Positions 14,418 to 14,456 of a stretch of DNA of 14,456 nucleotides are shown piece after piece (position 1 is the first letter of the stretch; each line of letters starts with the position of its first letter). Both the position numbers and the translations under genes were made by a program. The notes under the pieces were generated by a model. That model did not search any database. It had not been told where the DNA came from and saw only the letters and a list, made by a program, of their open reading frames with translations. Source of the stretch: Thermodesulfobacteriota bacterium (GTDB lineage: Bacteria > Desulfobacterota > QYQD01); NCBI GenBank assembly GCA_030017815.1, contig JASEGX010000037.1, forward strand, positions 1 to 14,456, read 5' to 3'.

Positions 14418-14454
14418 CCCTCTCCCTTGACGGGAGAGGGTTGGGGTGAGGGTG
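14418..14454. repeat. CCCTCTCCC/GGGAGAGGG hairpin repeat at the window end
   Basis: CCCTCTCCC (14418-14426) and GGGAGAGGG (14432-14440) form a perfect nine-pair stem with loop TTGAC, followed by TTGGGGTGAGGGTGA. This composition is a widespread proteobacterial intergenic repeat as I remember it. It may continue past the window. Confidence 0.7.
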
Positions 14455-14456
14455 AA

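Noticed and set aside
14300..14456. CRISPR array
   Set aside because: The repeats belong to different families, are palindromic, and are not regularly spaced by unique spacers.

Overview
This looks like a chromosomal segment of an anaerobic, Desulfobacterota-like (deltaproteobacterial) Gram-negative bacterium. The assignment is an inference. It rests on the folate-dependent tRNA methyltransferase TrmFO, a single-domain Old Yellow Enzyme carrying an Fe-S cysteine motif, a soluble PAS histidine kinase, and several families of short palindromic intergenic repeats that I remember as common in that group. No rRNA, tRNA, CRISPR array, transposase or phage structural gene is visible.

Region 1 (9669 down to 283, minus strand) is a run of eleven closely spaced genes, probably one long operon. 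A promoter with a perfect TTGACA box lies near 9866-9894 and would give a leader of about 190 nt. In transcription order the genes are: two clearly paralogous proteins of unknown function (8893-9669, 8175-8882); a smaller protein that may be a third relative (7678-8139); a short secreted beta-domain protein (7300-7629); a membrane-anchored protein (6479-7285); a peptidoglycan-binding plus M15 peptidase protein (5684-6403); a GH13 alpha-amylase-type enzyme (3955-5676); a papain-like C1 peptidase (3069-3941); a helical-repeat-like protein (2166-3050); a small integral membrane protein (1506-2078); and a flavin oxidoreductase (283-1494). The first nine look like one functional unit of unknown purpose. 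The last two could be passengers.

Region 2 (9670-10191) has no gene. It holds the operon leader and promoter, a diverged palindromic repeat, a single copy of a TCGTAAAAAGTC-type repeat end, and a promoter for the next gene.

Region 3 (10192-12748) holds a GYD-domain protein on the plus strand, then on the minus strand trmFO and a dolichol/phytol-kinase-like membrane enzyme. The convergent gap between the GYD gene and trmFO is filled by a 157-bp element with terminal inverted repeats and a long imperfect hairpin (MITE-like). A short hairpin repeat lies in the trmFO leader.

Region 4 (12749-14456) has an 85-bp palindrome in the divergent intergenic region, a soluble PAS histidine kinase on the plus strand, and a tail made of three different repeat families side by side.

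The best candidate for something undescribed is the minus-strand operon. Two or three related GFxEFT/VEIxFKT proteins head a set containing a cell-wall amidase-type peptidase, a cysteine peptidase and a glycosidase. None of these three enzymes has a recognisable signal peptide.
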